The translations under genes and the position numbers were made by a program. Source: Hymenopellis radicata (lineage: Eukaryota; Basidiomycota; Agaricomycetes; Agaricales; Physalacriaceae). Taken from it: DNA of 64,000 bases. Location: assembly GCA_015501595.1 (NCBI GenBank), contig JADNRX010000010.1:310001-374000 (forward strand). Direction: 5' to 3'. Position 1 is the first letter of the stretch. Each line of letters begins with the position of its first letter. Of the stretch, positions 50,309 through 62,942 are shown one piece after another. Under the pieces are notes generated by a model, which saw only the letters and a program-made list of their open reading frames with translations, did no database searches and was not told where the DNA came from.

Positions 50309-50845
50309 ATGGCTGCCGAAGAAGAGAAAAGTCTCGAAAATCCGGAGCCTGTGCTAAAGGCCTCTGAGAGCGTCGAAGCCGAGGTTCCAGACCAAGGTAA
50401 AGAGCAGGATGAAGGGGAAGAGAGCGACGAGTATGATGTTGAGGTATGTGCAGGTCTAGGTAGCTGGCATGGACTGGACAACTCACGCAAGTATAGGATG
50501 ACGACGAAGAGGATGAAGAGGAGGGTGACGACGAGGAAGAAGGGGGCGAGGTAAGAGTCGTATTTCAGCTCAGTGTTTGTCACAGTGCTAAACATTCGAG
50601 CGCAGAACCTGACAGCCTTACTGCTCGGAAATGTAAGGTTTCTTGTGTCATTTCAGTTAACGTGACGTTCCAACATTTTGCAGGGAGCCAGTGGCGCAGC
50701 AGAGCTCGGGATAAGGAAGAAGACGAGGAGGAGGAGGAATACACCGAAGAAGTTCAAGTCGACAACGGTACCACAAAGAAGAGGGCCATTGAAGAGGTGG
50801 ATGAGGAGAGAGACAGGAGCAGAGGCCAAAAAGTCGAAGGTTTAG
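50309..50845 (+). CDS. small highly charged protein, function unknown
   Basis: ATG at 50309 opens MAAEEEKSLENPEP and an acidic stretch. Three short introns (about 50443-50496, 50551-50604, 50632-50682) are all phase 0 and join DEYDVE to DDDEEDEEEGDDEEEGGE, then NLTALLLGN, then the last exon. In that phase the tail is basic (KKTRRRRNTPKKF, ending EAKKSKV) and stops at 50845. An overlapping frame reads an acidic tail (EEDEEEEEYTEEVQVDN) to 50853. Both look protein-like, so two compensating indels or a real basic tail are possible. Composition suggests a nuclear protein. No known domain. Confidence 0.55.
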
Positions 50846-51760
50846 AGTTCTGAAAAGGGGGGCGTGGCATGCGGATTTGATTTATTGAATATTATGTGCA
50901 GAGATGCATCCGAGTCGGTGTTGTTGTAGAAAAACATCTTGTTATCCAAGCTAGACGAGAACTTCAGAGTGAGCCGAGCAGTTCGTGAAGATCAATGCCA
51001 CTGGGGACAACAACAAAAACTCGATCATGCACAATGTCAATTTAAAACGTACTGCAATGAGTCTGAGAGAAAAGGGATGCAACTCTGTCTAAACCTTCAC
51101 GCAGCTTCGCGACCCGCCATGTCGCATGGTTGTAGTTACAGTACTACAAATTCGACTACTATTCCATATACATAGGCACACTGTAAGTAGTGCCACTGTG
51201 CTGTGTCCTGGTTGTTGGACGTCAGACGACCTAGAAAAATGTAGTAGAGAGAATCATAGTAACAGTCGCGACCGGGCGGCGGGAGTTTATGTTGAACCGA
51301 TGTACGTTGAGCGTGCGGGGCGCCCAGAGCCTCCAGCTGCAGCGAAGACAAGAGCGGGCAGTATCGCTCTTATGGTGGTGGTGCCGCAAACAGTGAGGTA
51401 CGCTCTATGCCAAATGCATGCGAGATGATCGACACCCCTGGAAAGGGGGCAATCGAGGATCAGATATTATTAGGTCGCGAAGGTTGAGTGAATGTCTGTT
51501 GAACGAGCTTTGAGCGATGCATTTCAAGGTGTGAGCGATGGTGGCGCGCTCTAACGGTCAACGACGGTGGTCGTGATGGCCGGGATAAAGTTGGAGTCGG
51601 CAGGACGCTTCCAACTGCTTGGCCGATCATTGACACAAGTCGACTTGGCGTGAGAAAAAGTCAAGAATTAAGATCCATCAGACTCGTTGCCCTCCCTTGT
51701 CCTTTTTCCTTTAAACTTCTCCTAATTCTGCGTACCCTTCCGCTCTTTTCTAATCCCTAG
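50846..51760. other. intergenic, chitin deacetylase promoter
   Basis: About 900 bp with only chance frames. The 100 bp before the chitin deacetylase ATG are strongly pyrimidine-rich on the plus strand, as is usual for highly expressed fungal genes. A TTTAAA about 50 bp upstream of the ATG may serve as a TATA-like element. Confidence 0.45.
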
Positions 51761-53724
51761 ATGAAGCTCCAAGCTCTCGCCGCTCTTTTCGCGGCCGTAG
51801 GCGCTGCTAATGCCCATGGTTTGAACCCCCGCCACGCACATATCCATAAACGACAAGACGCCACCACGTCCACATCTTCTACTGGGGCGCCTGCCGCCAC
51901 CCAGACCACTTCTAGCAGTTCTACGGATAGTACGTCCACCTCCGGCTCTGCAGCAGCTGCAGGCACTAGCACTGGCACCGTCGCCTCCGTTCCGACCGCT
52001 ACAGGAAGTTATGCGACCATGTCGGCCACCGTCGCAGATGTCCCCGCTCTGAGCGCACTCACTTTCGGTATGCCTTCAGGTCCCACTTACACCGCGACTA
52101 CAACCGTGGCTGCTGGGTACACCCCGAGCATCTCCGGTCTCCCAGACGCACCCGCCATTCCTGGGTGTACGTCCCTCAGTTTCGATTCTTGTCACTTGTC
52201 AATATGTGCATTTCACAGTTGTCTTCAAGACGGGCGAGTGGCCGGCGCAGGACAGGGCGCCTCCGACTGGTACGAAACCGATCCTTTTCGCTTGGTACTA
52301 ATTAACGTCCCTGTTTTCAGATTCCGACGAGGTGAAAGAGTGGTTGAAGGAGCTCGAAGGCTTTGATATTCCTAACCTGGAGCCTACCACCGATGGTTCT
52401 TGCGCCAGCGATCTACAGTTCGCTCAAGATGCGGCGAACCGAGGGTGGTGGACGTGCGGTGGGTATACGAGGGACACCGATATTGTTGCTTGCCCCGACA
52501 AGCTCACCTGGGGTGTCAGGTAAGAGACCATATTGCCCCAGATGTACTGATATAAATCATCTGGTTGTAGTTTCGACGATGGTCCAGGCCCGACAAGTGA
52601 GTTCCTGTCCTGTTCTGGTTTCTCCAAGATTCTTATCTTTTTTCGTAGCTCCGTATGATGTTTCCGAATGTTAGATATCTTGCAGAACTAACATTTTTTC
52701 CCTCCAGCAAGCTTCTTGATTATCTGGACAAGAAAGATATCTCGGCCACATTCTTCGTTGTCGGCTCTCGAGTCATTGAACGTCCGCCGTTCTCGTTCAA
52801 GAGTACCTTTCTGGCCATGAGATTAGTGTCCACACGTGGTCTCACACTGTATGCGTCCAGTATCCGCCTTTCCGGCCTCAATTGACGCAGCTTCCAGCAC
52901 TTGACCCAGCAGACGAATGAACAGATCGTCGCTGAGCTCGGGTGGACGCGCAAGGCTATTAAGGAAGTCTTGGGTGTTACTCCCACGACCATGCGCCCCC
53001 ATACGGTGACATTGGTATGTCTCTGTGCTACGATGATGCGCGTACATTTATTCGATCATCTAGATGATCGAGTTCGTGCGATTGCTTTGGCTATGGGTCT
53101 CGTTCCCGTCATCTGGACCAGGACCCCCGCAGGTACTTTCGACACTAACGGTATGGATTGTTTTCTGTCGAGTAGCGTGTCCTCACGCACCATCAGATTG
53201 GGCTGTTGCTGCTGGTAACGTCAACGGCGAACAATGCGTTGAAAAGTTCGATAGCATCCTCGGAAACGCCACCACTCTCGATACTGGGTAAGCCATCTGT
53301 ACCCACTTGCCTTTAGTCTTACGAGCGTCTTCAGATTTATCGTATTGGCGCATGACTTGTATGAGATCACTGTCGACTTGGCCATTGGCTATAACCTAGA
53401 AATGGCACAGACCCACAATCCCGCGTTCACCGTGAGTGCACCTCTTTCGTGAATGCTCAACCAGTAGATGACTCTGGGTTTGCACAGTTGATGGCCATTG
53501 GTCAATGCCTAAATATACCCACCACTGACCTATACCGAGAAACAAACACCAACACTTCTTTCCCTTACGCTACGAAGGTATCAGTATCCGGCAACGGTAC
53601 TGTCGATTCAGTAACAGCAGCAGACACTAAAGGGAGCGGCACCACTAGCGGAGCAATGTCGCTGCAGTCTTCCTCACTATTTTCCCTTGTCGCAGTTGCA
53701 GCTGTTTTCAGTCTGATGCTCTGA
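51761..53724 (+). CDS. chitin deacetylase (CE4), secreted and probably GPI-anchored
   Basis: Removes acetyl groups from chitin to make chitosan in the cell wall. ATG at 51761 starts a signal peptide (MKLQALAALFAAVGAANA) followed by KR, a dibasic processing site, and a Ser/Thr-rich stalk. The NodB domain starts at about 52480. WGVSFDDGPGP carries the catalytic Asp and the metal Asp. Next are KKDISATFFVVGSRV, then the metal-binding HEISVHTWSHT (about 52814-52848), ELGWTRKAIKEVLG and MRPPYGDIDDRVRA. ALAMGLVPVIWT follows. The C-terminus has a Ser/Thr/Gly stretch and ends in a hydrophobic tail (LFSLVAVAAVFSLML), the pattern for GPI attachment. Many short introns. Confidence 0.9.
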
Positions 53725-53834
53725 TTATTACACGCATGTTGATAGACATTGGGACTATATAATACCTTCACGTCAATCGTCGACGTCCAGTACATCTGTG
53801 GGATAATACATGACAGTAGTTGTCGGTTCCTCTC

Positions 53835-54731
53835 CTAGTCTTTACTGCTCAGACTCTTGAAGAATTCATTGTAGGCATGATCAGCGTCGAACAGAAGCTA
53901 AAAGTCATGTCAGAATTGCTGTGGAGGATGGATATGAATGAAATGACTGGATACCTGTCGTGATTGTTCCTCTGTAATCTCCTCTGAAGCTTTCATGCCG
54001 TTGAGTGTTATAAGCCTGTAATCCCGAAAGCCTCAGTGCGCTGGCATCCAGTAGGCGACTGAGACTAACCACCCAACCATCTTACTTCGACCTTCCCAAT
54101 CAGTGCTCCCTTTAAATCGCGCGTATCCAGTAACAAGCTCCTGGAGATAAGGATATAGCTGATCCTTGGCGCGGTAAGACAGCTTTAGAGCATCCATGAG
54201 GGTAATGAAGCTCTATATCGCACAGATTAGAGCGCGAAGATACTATATGTGATGCTCGCACTTGTGTTGTCTCCGCGACCCATTTGCCCGTCTCTGGTCC
54301 CGCTTCCGTGGAATGCTCTACAGTCGCGGGGACGCCGACCTGTATTCGATGTAATGCTGCTGGGTTGTCCATCTATGGCCCTTGGTTAACAGGTCACGAT
54401 CGCAGAGCCGAATCAGTTGAACGAACCTTGTATCTGCTCATAAATTGCTCCACTGAAGCCACCTCGTCGACGACGAGTTTCAGCATAGTCTTGTACTGCG
54501 ACAGCAGCCGTATACATGCAGGTGAATATCTCTTCAGATTCGTCCTTAGTGCAGAGCCAGGCGAAACGGACCGCAAACTCACTCTGCCGCGGTTATTGAA
54601 TCACGAACGTACGCGCGTTCGAGATAATCCAGATTGACGATGATACCAAAGAATGTAGCCAGAAGACTGTACTTTTCGCGGTCGGCGTTCGTTGTGTATA
54701 ATCGCACCTCTTCATCAAGCGAGAACGACAT
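53835..54731 (-). CDS. VPS28: ESCRT-I subunit VPS28
   Basis: Sorts ubiquitinated cargo into multivesicular bodies with Vps23 and Vps37. ATG at 54729-54731 opens MSFSLDEEVRLYTTNADREK, followed by YSLLATFFGIIVNLDYLERA and YVRDSITAAE. A splice joins AE to YSPACIRLLSQYKTML, then LVVDEVASVEQFMSRYK. The C-terminal helical domain reads ETTQSFITLMDALKLSYRAK, QLYPYLQELVTGYARF and DADHAYNEFFKSLSSKD, with stop TAG at 53835-53837. The length of about 215 residues is typical. Five or more short introns. Downstream it is convergent with chitin deacetylase. Confidence 0.93.
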
Positions 54732-54925
54732 GGTGGTCAGATGCAAAGGGCGTAAGTAACCCTAACCCTATGAACGTCTCTGTGTGCCAAATTCTGTCAC
54801 TATCAGTGTATAAACCACGATGGCGACAACGTATAACATAACGAATTATTCTGGTATAATAGGAAGATGACATCTGTCATAAGGCGTAGTCTGTGTCGTA
54901 AATCTGATCGTTATAGTGTTTGTGT

Positions 54926-57492
54926 TTAACTCCTTCCAAACCGATTCGCAAACTTGTTCATCAGATAATGGAACCCGAATGCCTTCTGCTTGTTCTTCCC
55001 CCCAATCTGCTGTGGCATTACACCTATCGATGTCTCCGCAGTTGTTGCGTTGAATGAAGTCCTCGGAGCTGTAGTTCGCATAAGCCTCACTGCGCCACTC
55101 GTACTACCGAGAGAACACATACCAAACCACCACAAGGTAGTGACACCTACCGGGAAGGTATATGTTGCCTGGCGGTGGTGAGTCTTGAAAGCGACGGGAA
55201 CCGAAGATGACGACAAACCTGCATGCCGCGGAATTCGATGGTCGTTTGCACGGGTGTCGGGTTCCAAGTGGTTGAAGCGTTGTCGTCCCCTATACCGAAG
55301 CTCACTCAAAAAGAAGACATTCCAAAGAGAAGGTACGCACAGTTTAAGACAACCAAAGAGTAGCGTAACCAATCCGCCGAGTTCGTGCGCTCTGTCACGA
55401 AGGCATTGACACGGAGAGCCCAGTTCAGGGAGCCTCCGACCGATACTCCGATGCGCTTGCCATAGGGTCCACCAGCATCCTTGGGTATAATAGCTTTCGA
55501 AGCTTGCGACATCGAGTAGACTGCCGCAGATGAGCGCCACAGCGGAAGACAAGGAAGGACACATACATTCTTGGTTGACGCTCCAGGTGCCGGCACTGTT
55601 CACCTGTACAATGCCACGACATCCAGAACCACCGCAACTGTCCGTGCCAGGGTACTTGGGGTTCCCATTTCCGTCTAAAGCGATATTCCACATCAAGCCC
55701 GACATGGAATTATGTTGTATCGATCCTGCTGTCCATCAGCCTACAGATACATGGGGTGTATGGAAGATGCTACCGATAAATCTGAGACGATAGTTAGTTT
55801 AAGAGAGACGTCTTGTCGAATAAGCGAAGACTTACATGTTGTCCATGTACCACTGGTAGGTGCCAGGTTAGAAGGTTAGATACTGAGGAAAGTACAAAAG
55901 TAATACCTTGATATCGGACCACCAGTCGCTGCCTGCCATACCTTAAGGGGATCTACTTCGTTTCGGTGACGAGCAAGGAGTACGTACCAATGGTTCCGGA
56001 GCATTCTACAATTGTGGCGCATGAGTAAATTGAAGACGCTGTTCACCTAACGGTGACATACCCGTGAAATAGATCTGAACTCGGCGGTCAGCGCGATACA
56101 AAACGAAAACTTCGAATAGGCTTACCTCCTTGTTTGGATACTGAGAATGGAATGTATCTTGAGCACCGACACTTCCCTGTCACTCCCACTGAGTTGATGG
56201 TTGGACTAGAAGACGCCTGTACGTACTCCATAGCAGTGGAAAGCCACTCCGGCGAAAGCATTTGGGGCAGCTTGCATGAGTTGAATGGCATATGTTCCAG
56301 CACCGTCCCAGTTATGATCGTAACCGATGAGCCTGACAGACCCAAAGCCGTTATTGTCCATAAGACTTCGCAGCGCAATCCCGACTTGGGCTTCCGTTGC
56401 AGGAGTGTATGAGGCAGTAGGGTAAGTCGGATTCGAATTCTGTGGTTCATTCTGGATAGATATCGCGTAAACAGGAATGCCGTTGTTTTGGAAGCCTTGG
56501 AGACACTTGAGAAGGTACGTGGCATCTGGTTCTCTAAGTGAAGAATGCGGGGAAGTGCTCAAATGATGACTTACAAGTCGTCACCAGACTAGATTTGAGG
56601 GAACCTCCGTTCATGGTTCCACTAGATTTCATCCAAGCCGGCTGGTGGCGTATGAGAGTCAGCGCCAGGTAGAAGTACAAGCGTTGTACGCACTGGTGAC
56701 CAGGGAAGAACATGAACTTTAATACCTGCAAACATTTTTAGAACGCATAAGCGGTAACATTAATGTAACCGACTTACGATTATTGACAGACAGAATATCT
56801 TGGAGTACTGAGAACAGATAGGATGGGGCAGCATTAATGTTGAAGGAGTTGAAGGAGTTATCGCCATTCACGTCATCGAAACTATAGGCTAGTAGAGGTC
56901 CACGGTATTTAGCATGCATTCCTCGCCACGAATGAGAAAAATTGGTGCCTACGTCCAGCAGAAAAGTCTGAAGCGCCTAGAGGAACGCGAACATAGCTGA
57001 GCCCTGCCGCGTTGGCACCATCCGTAGTATCGAAAAGGTAATTCAACAAATCCCAATAGTTGGGCGAGTTTGTCGACTGGAACCCCGGAGATAGATAAAT
57101 CTAGAGAAGGAGGGCGACCACGCAATCACTCGCCTTGAGATTATTCAGAAGCAAAGCGGCGGAATCGGCTAACAAATGGTGCGTGAGCTGTACGACGCGC
57201 GTCATATAATGGACTCACTGAGAGACCCGCCAAAGCCCGCCACAGTCTGGAACGTCGAACTGTCGTCAACGACAATGTCTGCGCTACCAATTACGCTAGG
57301 CGAGACGAAGTTTATTGGTGTAGACGGTTTCAAAGACGTGAAAAGCTTCGATCGGTCCCAGGTCGTTTGCCACTGAACCCAGTTAGTCTCCAATAGTATC
57401 CAGGGAGCGAGATTACTACGCACGATGTCCCAAATCTGTTGCGACGTCGCTGTAGAAGAGAGAAGCAAGGGTATCACGAAGAAGAGACGCAT
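54926..57492 (-). CDS. GH30 glucanase (beta-1,6-glucanase type), secreted
   Basis: The ATG at 57490-57492 opens MRLFFVIPLLLSSTATS, a signal peptide. Then come VDDSSTFQTVAGFGGSLTDS (GH30 N-terminal signature), IYLSPGFQSTNSPNYWDLLN and LSYVRVPLGASDFS. WSPPAWMKSSGTMNGGSL follows, then YAISIQNEPQNSNPTYP with the acid/base Glu (about 56440). The nucleophile is in ECSGTIGMAGSDWWSDIK; its Glu codon is split across an intron, and the 18-nt microexon 56005-55988 encodes the rest of that loop. The C-terminal beta domain ends TYTFPVGVTTLWWF, followed by an extra tail of about 50 residues to the stop at 54926. Fungal members attack beta-1,6-glucan of fungal walls. Two alternative tail frames exist. Confidence 0.87.
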
Positions 57493-58625
57493 GATGCCAA
57501 TACAAATGAAAAAAAATGGCCGCTAAGTTATAAGTAGCCAAAGTGGGTATGGTCATACAAGTCGTCAGAGTGGGAGGGAGAGAAAAGCACTGAGATCAGA
57601 TCGTGGCCAGCGTTTATATAGCGACCAATGTTCCCAGCGAGTCGCTGGAAAAGCTCAATGACGCAGGTGGGGTAAGACTGGGTGGGCAGAAGCCGATTCC
57701 GGATATCATATGTCCGAGCACCATGACCTTGGACACAAGCTCACGAGACGCGTACGATTGGTCGCTGCTTCGATGGAAGAGGCAGAATCCACGCGATTAC
57801 TGCATGCCACCATATCGGGGAATCTTGAACTGCGTCTTGAACTTACGAGGGAGGGGCATATCATGTGGATTCCAGTGTCCTGTGCTTCAGATCACTGGGA
57901 AGACGAACGGGGAGAGAGAAGCCCAGTAAGCTCATCACTTCGAAGACCTTCCCTGCGCAGTTCAAAGGCACACGGGAAAGATCCGAGTGCATAAGGGCTG
58001 AAACCTTCACAGTTCAAGCTTTCAAGCTAAGCGTCAAGCTGTAGCGTACAGTATGTAGATCCGGTTCCGAAGAGCGAGAAGAATTCGTAACCGTCACATG
58101 AGAAGAAGCTCAGGTGAGGTGGCTGTTCTTAGGAGGCGATGGTGTAGTGGTTAATGCTGGTGAGTGTTATTATTCCGAGTGTTGAAGGTATCTGCAAAGC
58201 GGTATCAGAAACAGTTTTTTTTTGTCAATATACCGTGTACCAAGTTTGGCTTGACCCTCTTCGAAGGGATACATGTGAGGATGATGTTGAGCTACCGAGG
58301 ACACCGGCGTAGCTCAAGTGCATGGAGTTCGTAAAAAAAAAGTAGGATCGGTGCTTCGGACCGAGAACCCGCTCAGCACTCAGGGCGCGCTCTACCTGCG
58401 CTCTACATACTTCTCGCCGACTTCTCGTGTGTATGCAAGTGGGTTCATGCTATTGTTTATGCAGCAAGCATATCCTGCTTTGCATCGACGATCTCCACTA
58501 ATGCTACTATCTACAGTCGGTTTCAAGTATTTGAACCCGGAGGAAAAGAAATTTCTCGTCTTACCAGTGTGACACCTGTAGCCTGCACAGTCACTTCGAG
58601 TGATCCCAGGAAAAACAACATCTAT
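57493..58625. other. intergenic, GH30 promoter; no gene seen
   Basis: About 1.1 kb between the GH30 ATG and the stop of the AP beta gene, both minus strand. Plus-strand frames at 57603-57994 and 58318-58572 lack recognisable content. A TATA box is listed separately. A tRNA-like A-box near 58140 was rejected. Confidence 0.5.
57613..57620 (-). promoter_or_regulatory. TATA box of the GH30 gene
   Basis: Minus strand reads TATATAAA, 121 nt upstream of the ATG at 57492. A CCAAT sequence on the opposite strand (about 57624-57628) lies just upstream. Fits an inducible secreted-enzyme promoter. Confidence 0.6.
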
Positions 58626-61273
58626 TCAATAAACCACGCGTACAGAAACAACAATATCAGAACAATCCCAAAAGGTCATCCTGTGGCTGTTGGCTTTGTT
58701 GCGGGGGCGGTGGCTGTTGTGGGGTGACGGTGCCATTGAGGCCCCAAAATCAAGGCCCCCCATGCCAAATGCAGGCTGGGATGGAGCGACAGCAGGTGCA
58801 CTAGGACCAGACCCGAAAATAGATACCAGATCGTCTAGTGGGGTTGCTGGACGTTCCTGACAATAAGTTTGCCGCTGCTGGTGTCTGCGAGAGGACCTGT
58901 GTGGCAGCCAAGCCCGTTGGTTGACCGTCAGATGCTGGCACGTCGTCAAAGTCACTAAAAGCGAACGTTAATGATGATGGTAGTTATCCGAAAGGAGCTA
59001 ACGTACAGAAGGTTCTCCGCCTGTTGACCAGCAGCAACTGTTTGTAGCGCCTTTTGGGTCGAGAACCGGTCGTCCGGACTGAGCCTTCATCAATAATCTA
59101 TCGCTATCGTGAGTCAAATAACACTCACTCAACGCCCTTCTTCTGTACGGCGTCGGCTCCGATACGCCCCCGTCCAACAAACGTCTCCTCTGGTTTGTGA
59201 TAAACACTGGACAAGCTCGAGATCTCTCCAAGCAATTGCTCTAATAGTGCTGCAGAGACAGTTGTACGTGGTATTGAAATTGGAGGTCGGGGGGTGAGAA
59301 CAACAGACTAATAACGGTGTGATACATTGCTGAGAGAAGAGGCAAAATAGATTCACCTTGGCAGCACCTGGATCCGTAGAAAGTAACCTCCAATAGATGT
59401 AGGCACGATCTCGCACATCGGGAGAATCACAATCCTTGGTCGCGGTGTTCAGAACGCGTTGGACGATGCCTTGTGACGAGTCAGGCTTCTTCAAGAACAG
59501 CTTGACCACGGCAGTGAGTGTTTGAAGTTGTACCTAAGAAGCTGTTTAAATTTGAACTCGCCCATGATTACAGCGCGACTTACTGGATATGATTCCTCCG
59601 TAAAGGTGTCCACGAATATGCCCAATAATTCGTCGGCGTTATCAATCTTGTTGGCATACTCCCCAATAATCCAGATTAATGAAGCTTTGGCTTCTGGTTC
59701 ATCCAACTCATCGAGGTTGGCGCACAGTGTCGGAATGATACCCTCATAGGTTGAAGGATACTTCCTGAAAAATATCCTAAAGAACCGGGTCACTCGAAGT
59801 ACCTGCCGACTTAAGGCCCTCGTACCTTCATTACCACAACAGCTTCTTGAACGACGTAGCTGACACGTGTTGCTATGAGATCCAAGAGGACATTTACGCA
59901 ACGCTCAGCGGCTGCATCAATTTTGACTGCGGCCTGACCGATGGCTTTGATGCTTTTCCGGACAAAATCGACATCTACTTCAGACGCATACCTGTGCACG
60001 GAAATAAGAACGAGACTTGAACTCGAAATAAGAAGACGAACTCCTTCAACTCGCTCAACAATGCGTCGACATTGTTCTCGCCTGCTAGTCTGACCATGAT
60101 GTCGAGTTTCTCAACTTTGACATATAGCGGGTCGTTGTATTTACAAAAGAAGACGCGCATTTCGTTTTGCAGGATATCGGACCGCTTTTGGAGGAGGAGA
60201 TTAATGTTGCGGAGGGCGACCCATTGAACCTCGGGCGGCGAGGAAAGAAGTGTGACTAACGGCGGCGCCATTTTGCGGACAAGTTGCTTGACGAGTTCTT
60301 CCCTCCGTACGTCCCGCATATGAATCATGATAACCTGTTGAATCTCAGAATGGGCATACGGAACATTGGACGACGAGATACCTTCACTGCAGCCAAGACG
60401 ACCGCACCGTTTGCATGCTGGAATTGGGGAACAACACGCTCGCATATGTGCTCGCTCTCCTTGTCGTCCTGTGCCGTGTACCTTGCAAGCGCGTTCAAAA
60501 TTGCAACCCGACCCCATTCTGAACACTCGTTGAGAGCAATCAAGAGTTTACTGAGAATGGATGCGGATATTGTGAAGATGCCTGGGTCGGATGAAGAGGA
60601 GGAGGGCAGGGAACTAGCCGCGATGTGTATATCTGTTAGAGCAGCGACCGTGTTTGCCACGACCTAAGCGCAATTAGTCCACGTCGGTCTGGGGAATATA
60701 CTAAGAGCGCACCATGGGATTACTGTCCGAAATCATTTCTTGCAGCTGCTCCAAAAAGCCGTTGTCGATGACAAGCTCGGGCTTGAGGTCGTACAGCTTG
60801 GCCACACATAACGCCGCCGTCTTGCGAACGTATGGGTTCTCGTCGCGCAGACATTTCTGTAGCGGGTCGCAGAGGTAATCGATGATCTTCTCGGCGCGCA
60901 GGACACCCATTGTCCGAATAGCCAATGCGCGGACGAGGGGTTGGGGTCATCTGTGTCTTTGACGAAGGTGTTGACCGCGAGAATGACTAGTTCGGGCTGG
61001 GTCTTGGCATAGTTCATAAGGTAGAGGTATACGAGCTTCTTTTGTTCGAGGTCGTCGGTCTGCATGTTCTTGAGGACGTCGGGAAACAGGCCGCTGACAT
61101 CTTAAGCACGGTAAGCGCAAGGGGGGTTAGGGAGAGCAATGCACGATACCTTTGCCGACCGTCATGGACGCTATGGTGCGCTTGATGGCATCCTTGCGTT
61201 TTTCGCGATATTCGCTGTTGAGGTCGACACTGAGCTCGTAGTTCTCGCCCTTGCGGGGGCCGCGGACGCTCAT
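58626..61273 (-). CDS. AP-1-type adaptor complex beta subunit, apparent one-base frameshift near the C-terminus
   Basis: Clathrin adaptor large chain for trans-Golgi/endosome traffic. ATG at 61271-61273 gives [20 protein letters not shown], then the HEAT-solenoid trunk: [60 protein letters not shown] and [40 protein letters not shown] and [20 protein letters not shown] follow, ending at the hinge. No animal-type beta-ear is present, as in fungi. In the hinge a GGGG run at about 58742 seems one G short. The frame as written ends in an unlikely Arg-rich tail at 58626, whereas the next frame ends [11 protein letters not shown] with a clathrin-box-like end, stopping at 58657. AP-1 versus AP-2 assignment is by resemblance only. 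Confidence 0.88.
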
Positions 61274-61431
61274 GGGGGCTTGGAGGCGGGATCTCAAGAG
61301 TGCTGTGCCACGTGCTCCACCTTCATCTGATCGACTTCAAGCTTCAAGTCCATTGTCCACTTCAAGTAAAGACTAAGTAATGTATATGTAACTGATAAAT
61401 ACACATATAGAACATTAACGGAGCAAGCATA

Positions 61432-62942
61432 TCACGCACTGTCCTCTACTATTACCGGCTCTTCCAGTCCGGACTGCAGCGCTACTTTTGGTTTCATCAG
61501 AAGTCGTCTCTGCCAGTCATCTCCTTGTCGTTCTGAGCGCATCAAACCTAGATCTGTCGTGCAAAGAATCAGCTCCTGCTCTCGTGGCCTTCTCCCAAAC
61601 GTATCCTCCATCATCCCCACATCGAAAGCCGTCTCTGGTGGCAAGTAGATGGGCGAAAGCTCGCACGAAATAATACCTTGCCCGATCACAGAATTCAGCT
61701 CTGTGGCGCGTTTTACGACTTCAGAGGTATGTCCAGCGAATTGGGCGGCCATCGTCTCGCTGACCTGATCCGTAGCCACTTCTAGACCCGCGCTGATGAG
61801 AATGTTCACCAGGGTCTCCATTACAACGTCCACCAGTTGTTGATGGATGTCCGAGCCCTCCGTGAACGCTTCCACGGCATATCTACGCGTCAACGCGCGC
61901 CACCGACCCGCTATCGCCTGGTCTTCTAAGCAAGTCGTCGCGTCAGACCATTGCAGATCATAACAGAGGCTAACGTACCAGATCCCTGTATATGGTTGTA
62001 CAGATTGCTCAACAGCTGCTCCTCGTCGCGTCCTTCGAAATACCACGACGTGATGATCCACTCCACGTAAGCGCACATGGCAGCCTGCAGCGCGATTTGG
62101 ATGAGCAGTTGGTCGTCGTGATGCGGGGAGGACCGGAGCAGGTCAGTCATCCGCGGTCCCAGTATTTCCACCACGTCTCTGTACGCCGATTCCATGTCTG
62201 TCGAATGCTCCACCTGCTTATCCCCAAACTTGAACGCCTCTGCAATGGTGGCTGCCGTCTGGAATATTTCGCCGTTCAACGTCTCGACCATGGAAATCAC
62301 GTCCGCCCCGGAAGACAAGTCCGTCTTGTTGAGATACGCCTGCGCCGCGTTAAGTTCCTCCGCGTGCGTCTTCAACAACTGGACCGTCTTCTCGTGTATC
62401 CCGCGTATCCTCCCCACCTCATCCCGCGCTAACGCCGTCGCCTCCGTCTGAGCCTCTAGCCGGAGCTCCAAGTCGTGATTGACGTTTCGCGCGCTTTGTA
62501 ACGCGTTTCGACACTCTAGCAGCTCATGTCGCACCCTCTGCACCGTTCGCTCCAATCCTGTCAACGCCTCCTTCAAGATTTGTAACTCTGCACTCGCGTC
62601 GCCCAGTGACTTCTGCAGGTCGCGAATGTTGACAGCCTTTTCCGAAGCGTCCGCCCTCAGGGTCGAAACCTCGTCGTGAGATTTGCCCAGTAAATACTGT
62701 GTATGTCGATATCGGTCTATGACCTTTGAGACGCCGTAATAAGAGAAAGATAAAAAAGTGAAAAGGCCTATCCCATAGGCGAAAGAAAAAGAGCGGGAGG
62801 ACATTAAGGGAGGATGCGGTACTGTAAACATTCCGATCTCTTTTCCGGTTTGGTTGCTTTTGACTATACATGAGGCGAGAACGTGTACAATGTCATGCCC
62901 GTCTCCGTGTGCTTCCTGGGTCTCCTCCACGTTGTACATCAT
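61432..62942 (-). CDS. coiled-coil protein with N-terminal membrane segment, function unknown
   Basis: Two exons: 62942 to about 61974, then down to 61432. A GT-AG intron of 51 or so nt joins HIQGS to EDQAIAGRW. One hydrophobic segment (FAYGIGLFTFLSFSYYGVS) lies near residue 55 from the first ATG. If translation starts at the better-placed ATG 62804 (MSSRSFSFAYG), it is a signal anchor at the very N-terminus. A long charged helical region follows (DLQKSLGDASAELQILKEAL, VRHELLECRNALQSARN), which should form a coiled coil. The C-terminal half is helical without known motifs. I do not recognise the family; it is probably restricted to agarics. Confidence 0.65.

Noticed and set aside
54755..54770. 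CCCTAACCCTA telomere-like repeat
   Set aside because: Only two units within a gene-dense region; no sign of a chromosome end or fusion point.
55087..55130. A 19-nt GT-AG segment near the GH30 C-terminus giving a different acidic, Cys-containing tail
   Set aside because: Below the plausible intron size here; the unspliced frame stays open to a stop, though the tail remains uncertain.
58135..58215. tRNA-like start with a good A-box (TGGTGTAGTGG)
   Set aside because: No B-box, T-arm or acceptor stem follows, with or without an intron.
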